A stretch of DNA of 64,000 nucleotides from JAXMCI01 sp046349435 (GTDB lineage: Bacteria; Pseudomonadota; Alphaproteobacteria; Dongiales; Dongiaceae). Under the pieces are notes generated by a model. It did not search any database, was not told the DNA's origin, and worked only from the letters and a program-made list of their open reading frames with translations. The position numbers and the translations under genes were made by a program. This document shows positions 34,682-41,804 of this stretch, piece after piece (the first letter of the stretch is position 1; every line of letters begins with the position of its first letter). The stretch is taken from assembly GCA_046349435.1 (NCBI GenBank), contig JAXMCI010000033.1:1-64000 (forward strand), in the 5' to 3' direction.

Positions 34682-35223
34682 TTCGTCTTCTCCAAATGCT
34701 CGCTCAGCTCTTTCAGCTCGTCGCCGGCCTGGGCCAACCACTTCGCGCGTTGCGTCGTCTCCCACTTCCTGACCAGGATGGCGGCCATCGAGGGGGCGAC
34801 GATCAGCTCCATCACGTTGCGCGGCGGATCCTCGGCGCCGATCGAGGAGAGCTTGAAGCCGACCGCGTCGCCGCCGCTGCCCTCCTCGCCCCAGATCTCC
34901 TCGAGCTGGGTCTCGGAATAGGTCTTCATGTCGGAGGCGTTGGCGATCACCGCCTCCATCAGCTTGGCGTATTTCGGCTCCTTGGCGGCGTACTCCCGGG
35001 CCGCTGCGATGCCGATCTCGATCATCTCGTCGAGCCGCGCCAGGGTGGCATCGGGATTGGCCAGCGTCTTGCCGGCCACATCGGCCTGGGTCGCTTCGAG
35101 CCGGGTCTGATATCCCGCCGCGTCGAAGGCGAGCGCCGGCGCCGCGGCGCCGGCGAGCAGGACGAGCGACAGGCCGAGGGCGCGCATCCGCGGCAGGGCG
35201 ATGCGCGGTCTTCCGTACGTCAT
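34678..35223 (-). CDS. Exported helical protein of unknown function
   Basis: 181 aa. Signal peptide (MRALGLSLVLLAGAAAPALA, residues 13-32 if the ATG at 35223 is the start; the inner Met is an alternative). The mature part is mostly helical and charged: YQTRLEATQADVAGKTLANP near its start, EEIWGEEGSGGDAVGFKLSS in the middle, ending ELKELSEHLEKTK. No cysteines in the mature part and no domain I recognise. It overlaps the next gene by 4 bp and follows its upstream neighbour by 38 bp, so it belongs to the cluster at 34070-37893. Confidence 0.6.
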   Translation of the reverse strand: MTYGRPRIALPRMRALGLSLVLLAGAAAPALAFDAAGYQTRLEATQADVAGKTLANPDATLARLDEMIEIGIAAAREYAAKEPKYAKLMEAVIANASDMKTYSETQLEEIWGEEGSGGDAVGFKLSSIGAEDPPRNVMELIVAPSMAAILVRKWETTQRAKWLAQAGDELKELSEHLEKTK

Positions 35224-35261
35224 GGGCAGTGGAACTCCAATGCCGCCACGCGGGGCAGGCC

Positions 35262-36494
35262 CTATGGTAGGAGCTTGCCGACCTCGACGAAGTCGATGGT
35301 CGGCGATTCGCGGACGCGGTTCGGGCCCAGCTTGTTCCAGGCATATTCGTGCGTGGTGAACTGGAGCGTGTCCGCCAGCGTCTGGATCGGCAGCAGGGCG
35401 AAGGCCTGGGTAAGGCTGCCGAGCACGACGAGGTTGACGGCGGCGTTCTCGACGATCGTGGTCGCCTGGTCGGCGGCGGTCTTGAGCACCGTCACCTCGA
35501 AGGCGCTGAGCTGCTCCGGCGCAACCGCGACCTCGGAATCGCGGATCGCCCCGCTGCGCTCGGCATAGAACTGGTCGCCCACGACGTGCGCCGCCTTGAG
35601 CGCGTCGAGCCGCTGCTGCTGCTGCTGCCGGATCACGGCGCCGGGATCCTCGGTTGCCGCCGCGCTCGGCATCGCCGGTGCGGGCACGCCGGCGAGCTGG
35701 CGGTTGAAGCCGAGATAGACGAGGTACTGCAGGCCCTGCAGCCAGTCGCCGAGCACCGTCATGACCGGCGCGCTCGGCCGCGGCGGCTTGCCGGGCTCGG
35801 CCCAGCCCGGAATGAACCGGAGCCAGCTGCTCCCACCGCTCTCGGCGACGGATTGCTCGACCCGGCCCTTGGCCATCCCCGCCGTCAGCTCGGGGCCGAA
35901 GTAGAAGCGGATGTCGACGACGTCGCGGCGATTGCTCATCCGCACGCCCGTCATCGTCCAGAGCTGCGGCAGCGCGAGGTTCTGATTGGCGGCATAGGCC
36001 AGGGCCGACTGCCAGAAGGCGGGGGTGTCGGCGCCCGCCTCGGTGGCGACCTCGCCCGCGAAGCCGCAACGCGAATGACCCTCGTCCCCGCCGTCGAAGA
36101 ACACCCGCAGCGGCATGTCGGTGCGCATGCAATCGGCGGCCACGCCCCATCCCGTCTCGATCGGGATCAGGTTGTGCTGCACCGTGGCGAAGGCGGTCAC
36201 CTTGCGCTCGTCGAGCCGGAACAGCACGATGGTCTCGATGGCGCCGTAGGCGGCGTCGGTCATGTCGGCGACGACATCGTAGCCGCGCCCGGCCAGCACC
36301 CATTCGCCGGCGGGCAGCGGAACCTGGGCGTCGCCGAGATCGAGCAGCCCGCTGAGGCTGGTGCCGATGGCGGGCGGCGCGGCGGCGAGCGCCGCCCCGG
36401 CGCCGGCGCAGAGCCAGGCGGAGAGCAGGCCGGCGGCGAGCCGGCCGAGACCGTGCGCCCGCGGCGTTCTACTGGGTGACGGACGGCTGGGCAT
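35262..36494 (-). CDS. Exported protein with DUF2061-like C-terminus (paralogue of upstream gene)
   Basis: 410 aa. The ATG at 36494 is preferred over an in-frame GTG at 36500 because GAGGAG (36508-36503) stands 8 nt from it. Signal peptide GRLAAGLLSAWLCAGAGAAL. N-terminal domain: IGTSLSGLLDLGDAQVPLPA, GEWVLAGRGYDVV, and two cysteines (ADCMRTDMPLR and SRCGFAGE) in the same places as in the paralogue at 36469-37893. C-terminus: a hydrophobic segment NAAVNLVVLGSLTQAFALLP, then TTHEYAWNKLGPNR. The function is unknown. Exported domain plus a membrane-inserted tail is my reading of the layout. Confidence 0.65.
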   Translation of the reverse strand: MPSRPSPSRTPRAHGLGRLAAGLLSAWLCAGAGAALAAAPPAIGTSLSGLLDLGDAQVPLPAGEWVLAGRGYDVVADMTDAAYGAIETIVLFRLDERKVTAFATVQHNLIPIETGWGVAADCMRTDMPLRVFFDGGDEGHSRCGFAGEVATEAGADTPAFWQSALAYAANQNLALPQLWTMTGVRMSNRRDVVDIRFYFGPELTAGMAKGRVEQSVAESGGSSWLRFIPGWAEPGKPPRPSAPVMTVLGDWLQGLQYLVYLGFNRQLAGVPAPAMPSAAATEDPGAVIRQQQQQRLDALKAAHVVGDQFYAERSGAIRDSEVAVAPEQLSAFEVTVLKTAADQATTIVENAAVNLVVLGSLTQAFALLPIQTLADTLQFTTHEYAWNKLGPNRVRESPTIDFVEVGKLLP

Positions 36495-37893
36495 TGCCAC
36501 TGCTCCTCAGCTCGGCGGCGGCGACCGGCGCATGGGCCGCCGGCGCGACGGGCGCCTCGTCGGCTTCCGGCGCGGCATCGACGCCTGCCCCGTTCAGCTC
36601 GACCTCCTCGATGTCGACGGCGGCGTTCGGGCCGAGCTTGTTCCACAGATACTCGGTGCCCCAGTACTGGCCGAAATCGGAGAAGGTCTGGACGCCGAGC
36701 AGGCTGACCGTGGTCGCGACGTTGCCGGTGAACAGGTAGTCGGCGGCGAAGCCGTAGATCTTGGATGTGGCCGAGTCGGTGAGCGCCTTGATGTTGGTGA
36801 TGCCCTCGGCCGACCAGCGCAGGCTGGCGACGCTGCCATGCTCGCTCTCGATGATGTCGCGCTCGCGATCGTACAGCGACTGCGAGAGGATGCCGGACTG
36901 CCGGACCGCGTCGAGCCGGTCGAGGCGGACGTCGAGCGCCGGCTCGAAATGCGCGGCCCCGACGGTCCAGGGCATCGGCACGGCCCCGGCCTGGGCGACG
37001 CGATTCTCGTACCCGAGCTCGACGACGTAGCGCATCTGGCCCAGCCACTCGACCAGGCTGTCCACCGCGGCCTGCCGCGGCGTCAGCGCCGGCGGCGGCG
37101 CCGGCGCGCGCCAGAAGGCGGCGCTGGCGGCCCAGCCGGCCATGGTGGCGGTCCAGCCCGGCTGCTCCGTCTCGCCCTTGACGGCCTCGGCCGACCACTC
37201 GCTCGCCGCCCAGCTCGTCTTCGGCTCGGGCGGCAGCCCGTCCAGCGCCGGCTCGAAATGGTAGCGCACGTCGAGGATGTCGAACTGGTCCGACTTGCGG
37301 AAGCCCGCCATCAGCCAGGTGCTGGGCAGCGTCAGCTCGTGCTTCTCGACATAGCCCAGCGCCTGCGCCCAGGAGGCGGCGACGTGCTCCGCCTCGTCGT
37401 CCTCCATCGAGGTGATCACGTGGTTGACGAAGCCGCAGAACATGTGGTTCTCGGCGTCGTCGTAGACCACCGCCAGATGGATGTCGTCGCGCTCGCAGTC
37501 CGGTCCGGCGCCCCAGCCCTGGTCGATGCCGATGACGTTGCGATGGGCGAGGACGAAGGCGGCGACCCGCTTGCCGGCGAGCTTGAGCAGCACGATGTCC
37601 TCGACGACGTCGCCCGCCCCGCCGCGCACCGACGGGATCACCTGGTAGCCGTCGCCGGCCAGCACCCACTCGCCCTCCGGCAAGGGCACCTGCTTGCCGT
37701 TGAACGGCACGGAGCCGCTGAAGGTGGTGCCGATCGCCGCCACCGCGGCGGCCGCCGGCCGCGCCGCCGCGAAGGCGAGGAGCCCGATCGCGAGCAGGGC
37801 GCCGAGGCGCCCGGCGATGAAGCCGTGCCGGCGCCCGCCGGCCCGGTTCCGGACATGCCGCTGCCAACGGCATTCGCACCGTGGTATGGCCAA
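36469..37893 (-). CDS. Exported protein with DUF2061-like C-terminus, first gene of an unknown cluster
   Basis: About 474 aa from a TTG at 37893 (GGGGG about 8 nt upstream); another TTG at 37959 would add 22 residues. Signal peptide RLGALLAIGLLAFAAARPAA. The N-terminal domain resembles the next gene: IGTTFSGSVPFNGKQVPLPE, GEWVLAGDGYQVIPSV, and cysteines in PDCERDD and HMFCGFVNH, a probable disulfide. C-terminal segment: SKIYGFAADYLFTGNVATTV, then WGTEYLWNKLGPNAAV, and an Ala/Pro/Glu-rich tail. It overlaps the next gene by 26 bp. I know no characterised homologue. Confidence 0.65.
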   Translation of the reverse strand: MAIPRCECRWQRHVRNRAGGRRHGFIAGRLGALLAIGLLAFAAARPAAAAVAAIGTTFSGSVPFNGKQVPLPEGEWVLAGDGYQVIPSVRGGAGDVVEDIVLLKLAGKRVAAFVLAHRNVIGIDQGWGAGPDCERDDIHLAVVYDDAENHMFCGFVNHVITSMEDDEAEHVAASWAQALGYVEKHELTLPSTWLMAGFRKSDQFDILDVRYHFEPALDGLPPEPKTSWAASEWSAEAVKGETEQPGWTATMAGWAASAAFWRAPAPPPALTPRQAAVDSLVEWLGQMRYVVELGYENRVAQAGAVPMPWTVGAAHFEPALDVRLDRLDAVRQSGILSQSLYDRERDIIESEHGSVASLRWSAEGITNIKALTDSATSKIYGFAADYLFTGNVATTVSLLGVQTFSDFGQYWGTEYLWNKLGPNAAVDIEEVELNGAGVDAAPEADEAPVAPAAHAPVAAAELRSSGNAQPSVTQ

Positions 37894-38029
37894 CGTCCTG
37901 ATCCCCCGTCGAGCAGGGCATCCGCCTCGGGAACGTGCGGAACCGGCCCTCGCTCTCAACCTCCGACATTAGTGCGAATCGGCGGCGCTGGCAAGCGAGC
38001 TTGGCGGTAAGCCGGCTGTGAATTGCTGC

Positions 38030-38665
38030 CTATCCGGCCTCCCGGTTGAGCCGGCCCGGGCCGCTGACGAAGCGGCTGCCGGCCTCGAAGAAGCGCAGCG
38101 GCCGGTGGGCGTCCTTGGTGATGCCGATGCGCACGCTGCAGCCGATCGCGCCGGCCGGCCGCAGCGCCGCGCCGAGCCAGAGCGGGCCGGGGGCGCAGAG
38201 GTCGAGGCCGTCGAGGCCGCGGTCGACGCCGAGCGCCTGGGCCAGCCGCCCCGGCCCGCGCGCCAGGTCGAGCAGGCGCGTCGTCCCGCGCCGCCGCTCC
38301 ATCGCCGCGACGCCGGCCAGCGGCTCGAGCGCGCGCAGCAGCACGCCGGCGCCGATGCCGGGCCCGTCGCCGGAGACGTTGAGCATCATCGAGGTGCCGT
38401 AGGCGAGGTAGACATAGGCGTGGCCCCGCTCGAGGAAGAGCGAGCGGTTGCGCGGCGTCGGGCCGCGGAAGGCATGGCAGGCGGCGTCGTCCTGCAGATA
38501 GGCCTCGGTCTCGACGACGCGCCCGGCGAGCCGTCCCTCGGGCAGCTCGCGCACCACGGTGCAGCCGATCAGGAAGCGGGCCAGCGCCACCGTCTCGCCC
38601 GGCAGCTCGTCGCGGCCGAGCCGGCGCACCGCCAATCCCTCCGCCGCGAGCCTGCCCTGGTCCAC
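38030..38665 (-). CDS. 3-methyladenine (alkyladenine) DNA glycosylase, AAG/MPG family
   Basis: 211 aa. Base-excision repair enzyme that flips out and removes alkylated purines. Recognisable elements: ELPGETVALARFLIGCTVVR, GRVVETEAYLQDDAACHAFR (catalytic Glu and following Asp pair), RNRSLFLERGHAYVYLAYG, MMLNVSGDGPGIGAGVLLRA and LARGPGRLAQALGVD. The GTG at 38665 gives the usual family length and has AGGTGAG upstream. An ATG at 38716 would lie exactly at the edge of the divergent riboswitch. No zinc or iron cluster is expected in this family. Confidence 0.9.
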   Translation of the reverse strand: MDQGRLAAEGLAVRRLGRDELPGETVALARFLIGCTVVRELPEGRLAGRVVETEAYLQDDAACHAFRGPTPRNRSLFLERGHAYVYLAYGTSMMLNVSGDGPGIGAGVLLRALEPLAGVAAMERRRGTTRLLDLARGPGRLAQALGVDRGLDGLDLCAPGPLWLGAALRPAGAIGCSVRIGITKDAHRPLRFFEAGSRFVSGPGRLNREAG

Positions 38666-38716
38666 CGCTCTCTCACCTGCCTTGACGTTCCCGCAACCGC
38701 CTTCTATCGTCGACAT

Positions 38717-38771
38717 CCGTGGTGATTTGAGCCGACCGGCTTGCGGCCACGTAAAACAACACGCTAAAAGG
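38717..38771 (+). ncRNA. SAM-II riboswitch upstream of metZ
   Basis: CGTGGTGATTTGAGCC at 38718-38733, CCGGCTTGCGGCCACGT around 38736-38752, and AAACAACACGCTAAAAGG to 38771 match the SAM-II (metA motif) consensus. The stem CGTGG (38718-38722) pairs with CCACG (38747-38751), and the 3' GCTAAA strand forms the pseudoknot that holds S-adenosylmethionine. Gene context (homocysteine synthesis) fits. It should lower metZ expression when SAM is plentiful. Confidence 0.9.
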
Positions 38772-38783
38772 TCGGGAGTCGAG

Positions 38784-38826
38784 AACCCCGGTCTTTGGCA
38801 CGTCAAACCTGCCGCCGGGGTTTTTT
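38784..38826 (+). terminator. Intrinsic terminator between the riboswitch and metZ
   Basis: AACCCCGG (38784-38791) pairs with CCGGGGTT (38815-38822), and six T follow at 38821-38826. It lies after the SAM-II aptamer and 32 bp before the metZ ATG, so it would end transcription early. This suggests transcriptional attenuation. The 23-nt loop is long, and an antiterminator pairing is not obvious by eye. Confidence 0.7.
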
Positions 38827-38858
38827 GCTGCCCGGCGCTCGCACGAGGAGATGGCAGC

Positions 38859-40055
38859 ATGGCTCGATCGTTCGGGGCCGCGGAGGCGGAAGGCTGGCGG
38901 GCGCGGACCCGGCTGGTGCGCGGCGGCACGCAGCGCAGCCCGCATGGCGAGACCGCCGAGGCGATCTACCTGACCTCGGGATATGTCTACGACAGCGCCG
39001 GCGCGGCCGAGGATCGCTTCGCCAACCGCCAGCCCGGCTTCGTCTACAGCCGCTACGGCAACCCGACCGTCGCGATGTTCGAGCAGCGCATGGCGCTGCT
39101 CGAGGGCGCCGAGGCGGCGCGCGGCGTGGCCAGCGGCATGGCCGCGGTCAACGCCGCCCTGCTGTCGCAGGTGCGGGCCGGCGACCGCGTCGTCGCCTCG
39201 CGCGCGCTGTTCGGCTCCTGCCGCTACATCATCGAGGAGCTGCTGCCGCGGTTCGGCGTCACCAGCGTGCTGGTCGACGGCCGCGACCTCGAGCAGTGGC
39301 GGGCGGCGCTGCTGCCCGGCACGCGCTGCGTCTTCATCGAGACGCCGGCCAACCCGACGATGGAGATCATCGACATCAAGGCGGTGGCCGAGCTCGCCCA
39401 TGCGGTCGGCGCGAAGCTGATCGTCGACAACGTCTTCGCCACCCCGATGCTGCAGCGGCCGCTGGCGCTCGGCGCCGACATCGTCGTCTACTCCGCGACC
39501 AAGCACATCGACGGGCAGGGCCGCTGCCTCGGCGGCGTCGTGCTCGCCGACCGCAAGTTCGTCGACGAGACGCTGACGCCGCTGCTGCGCCACACCGGCC
39601 CGACGCTGAGCGCGTTCAACGCCTGGGTGCTGCTGAAGGGGCTGGAGACGCTCGATCTGCGGGTGCGCGAGCACTGCGCCAACGCGGCGACCGTCGCCGA
39701 TCGGCTGGCGGCGCACCGCCGGGTGCGCCGGGTGCTCTATCCCGGCCGCGCCGACCATCCGCAGCACGCGCTCGCCATGGCGCAGATGAGCGGCGGCGGC
39801 TCGGTCATCGCCTTCGAGGTCGCGGGCGACAAGGCGGCCACCTTCGCCGCGCTCGACCGGCTGCGGCTGGTCGACATCTCCAACAATCTCGGCGACGCCA
39901 AGTCGCTGATCACCCACCCGGCGACCACCACCCACCAGCGCCTGACCCCGGCGGCCCGCGCCGAGCTCGGCATCGGCGACAACCTGCTGCGGCTGTCGGT
40001 CGGGCTGGAGGATGTCGAGGACATCTGGGAGGACCTCGATGCGGCCCTTGCGTGA
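38859..40055 (+). CDS. metZ: O-succinylhomoserine sulfhydrylase
   Basis: 398 aa. PLP enzyme of the Cys/Met-metabolism family that makes homocysteine from O-succinylhomoserine and sulfide. Motifs: RYGNPTVAMFEQRMALLEGA, VDNVFATPMLQRPLALGADI and SATKHIDGQGRCLGG with the PLP lysine at about K215. The C-terminal SLITHPATTTHQRL and LLRLSVGLEDVEDIWEDLD are typical. GAGGAG precedes the ATG at 38859. It is controlled by the SAM-II riboswitch upstream, and uses sulfide from the sulfite reductase coded nearby. Confidence 0.93.
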   Translation: MARSFGAAEAEGWRARTRLVRGGTQRSPHGETAEAIYLTSGYVYDSAGAAEDRFANRQPGFVYSRYGNPTVAMFEQRMALLEGAEAARGVASGMAAVNAALLSQVRAGDRVVASRALFGSCRYIIEELLPRFGVTSVLVDGRDLEQWRAALLPGTRCVFIETPANPTMEIIDIKAVAELAHAVGAKLIVDNVFATPMLQRPLALGADIVVYSATKHIDGQGRCLGGVVLADRKFVDETLTPLLRHTGPTLSAFNAWVLLKGLETLDLRVREHCANAATVADRLAAHRRVRRVLYPGRADHPQHALAMAQMSGGGSVIAFEVAGDKAATFAALDRLRLVDISNNLGDAKSLITHPATTTHQRLTPAARAELGIGDNLLRLSVGLEDVEDIWEDLDAALA

Positions 40056-40080
40056 CCCGCCCGCGACCGGAGCCCCGAAG

Positions 40081-41049
40081 ATGAGCCGAAGCGCCACCCC
40101 CGCGAAGCCGGCCGCCAAGCCGGCCCCGCCGCGGCCGCTGCCCAAGCGCCTGCCGCCGCTCAACGCGCTGCGCAGCTTCGAGGCGGCGGCCCGGCACATG
40201 AGCTTCGTCAAGGCGGCGGGCGAGCTCAACGTCACCCCGGCGGCGATCAGCCACCAGGTCAAGGTGCTCGAGGACTTCCTCGGGGTCGAGCTGTTCCGCC
40301 GGGTCAACCGCTCGCTGTTCCTGACCGATGCCGGCCAGGCCTGCCTGCCGGGCATCCGCGAGTCCTTCGAGGGGCTGGCGGCGGCGATCGCCCGCATCGG
40401 CGCCGCCGGCCGCAGCGGCGTGCTGACCGTCAGCGTGGCGCCGTCCTTCGCCGGCAAGTGGCTGCTGCCGCGGCTCGACGGCTTCCAGGCGGCCAATCCG
40501 GAGATCGACGTGCGGGTCTCCGCCTCGATGCAGCTGGTCGACTTCGCCTCGGCCGACGTCGACCTGGCGATCCGCTACGGCGCCGGCCGCTATCCCGGGC
40601 TGGTGGTCGAGAGGCTGCTCGGCGAGAGCGTCTTCCCGGTCTGCAGCCCGAGGCTGCTCGAGGGCGAGCACGCGCTCACCGCGCCGGAGCAGCTGCGCCA
40701 CCATACGCTGCTGCACGACGACAGCCCGGACGAGGACGAGAGCTGCCCGACCTGGGAGATGTGGCTGCGCGCCGCCGGCGTGCGCGACCTCGACCATCGC
40801 CGCGGGCCGCGCTTCAACCAGTCGAGCCTGGTGCTCGAGGCCGCGGTGCTCGGCCGCGGCGTGGCGCTCGCCAAGTCGGCGATCGCCGCCGCCGACCTCG
40901 CCGCCGGCACCGTGGTGAAGCCCTTCGAGCTCGCCTTCCCGGTGGGCTTCGCCTACTACCTGGTCTGCCCGGAGAGCAAGGCCCGCCTGCCCAAGGTCGA
41001 GCTGTTCCGCGACTGGCTGAAGCAGGAGGCCGCGGCGGTCGAGGCGTAG
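40081..41049 (+). CDS. LysR-type transcriptional regulator, GcvA-like
   Basis: 322 aa. After a Pro/Ala-rich N-terminal tail, the HTH region runs RLPPLNALRSFEAAARHMSF, ELNVTPAAISHQVKVLEDFL, GVELFRRVNRSLFLTDAG, which is the GcvA subgroup pattern. The C-terminal effector domain (about 110-315) includes LAIRYGAGRYPGL. It starts 25 bp after metZ in the same direction, so it may be co-transcribed. Target genes are not shown by sequence; metZ or the cys genes are candidates by location. Confidence 0.9.
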   Translation: MSRSATPAKPAAKPAPPRPLPKRLPPLNALRSFEAAARHMSFVKAAGELNVTPAAISHQVKVLEDFLGVELFRRVNRSLFLTDAGQACLPGIRESFEGLAAAIARIGAAGRSGVLTVSVAPSFAGKWLLPRLDGFQAANPEIDVRVSASMQLVDFASADVDLAIRYGAGRYPGLVVERLLGESVFPVCSPRLLEGEHALTAPEQLRHHTLLHDDSPDEDESCPTWEMWLRAAGVRDLDHRRGPRFNQSSLVLEAAVLGRGVALAKSAIAAADLAAGTVVKPFELAFPVGFAYYLVCPESKARLPKVELFRDWLKQEAAAVEA

Positions 41050-41073
41050 CCCGGCGTCGGGCGACGGCGCGAG

Positions 41074-41157
41074 CCTCATCCTTCGACAAGCTCAGGATGA
41101 GGCCCCGAGATCGCGCCTGCTCTTCGAACCTCGTCCTGAGCCCGTCGAAGGGCGAGG
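41074..41157. repeat. Dispersed palindromic repeat, two inverted copies
   Basis: Copy 1 (41074-41102) is a hairpin with arms CCTCATCC and GGATGAGG around TTCGACAAGCTCA. Copy 2 (41129-41157), in inverted orientation, has CCTCGTCC, TGAGCCCGTCGAA and GGGCGAGG. Read in the same sense, the copies agree at about 24 of 29 positions. The core TTCGACAAGCTCAGGATGAG is a widespread intergenic element in alphaproteobacteria. It lies between the convergent LysR and cysG-like genes and may end both transcripts. Confidence 0.75.
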
Positions 41158-41189
41158 TCGGCACGGCCGCCCGGTGGGGCGCGCCTGAC

Positions 41190-41804
41190 CTACCCGGCCC
41201 GCCTTGCCACCACCGAAGGTCGCGCCGCGGCGGCCGCGCGGCGCGGCGGCAGCCAGCCTTCCCCGTCGATCAGCGCCTCGCTGGCGCGGCCGACCGCGTC
41301 CATCGAGGCGCCGGCGGCGCGCAGCCGGTCGCGCAGCGCGCCGATGCGGGCGACGCGGTCGGCCCATTCGGCGGCCAGCGTCTGCTCGAGGAACTGGCGC
41401 AGCCGGCGGGCGAGCGTCGGGCTCCGTCCGTTGGTCGAGACGGTGACCAGCAGGTCGCCGCGCCGGACCAGCGCCGGGGTGTTGAGGTCGCAGAGCGCCG
41501 GCCGGTCCTCGGCATGCACCAGCACGCCGGCGGCCGCCGCCGTCTCGGCCAGCGCGGCGGCGTCGCCCGCCGGCAGGTCGGCGATGAAGAGCAGCCGCGC
41601 CGCGGCGATCTCGGCGGCATCGGGAAGGCGCTCGACCAGCCGCCCGCCGGCCGCCGCCCGCAGCTCCGGCCCGGGGCAGGGCGCATAGACCGAGAGCCGC
41701 GCCGCGCCGGCCTCGTCGAGCTGCGCCAGCCGGCGCGCCGCCGCCGGGCCGTCGCCGACCAGCAGCGCCGGGACCCGCCCGAGATCGACCAGCAGCGGGT
41801 ACAT
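41190..41804 (-). CDS. cysG: Siroheme synthase N-terminal-type protein (precorrin-2 dehydrogenase / ferrochelatase)
   Basis: 204 aa, matching the CysG(B)/Met8 part of siroheme synthase only. It starts MYPLLVDLGRVPALLVGDGP (Rossmann NAD-binding loop). RPALCDLNTPALVRRGDLLV and VSTNGRSPTLARRLRQFLEQ follow, both typical. It should oxidise precorrin-2 and insert iron to make siroheme, the cofactor of the sulfite reductase whose gene it overlaps by one base. The methyltransferase half must be coded elsewhere. The symbol marks the function; it is not a full-length CysG. Confidence 0.88.
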   Translation of the reverse strand: MYPLLVDLGRVPALLVGDGPAAARRLAQLDEAGAARLSVYAPCPGPELRAAAGGRLVERLPDAAEIAAARLLFIADLPAGDAAALAETAAAAGVLVHAEDRPALCDLNTPALVRRGDLLVTVSTNGRSPTLARRLRQFLEQTLAAEWADRVARIGALRDRLRAAGASMDAVGRASEALIDGEGWLPPRRAAAAARPSVVARRAG

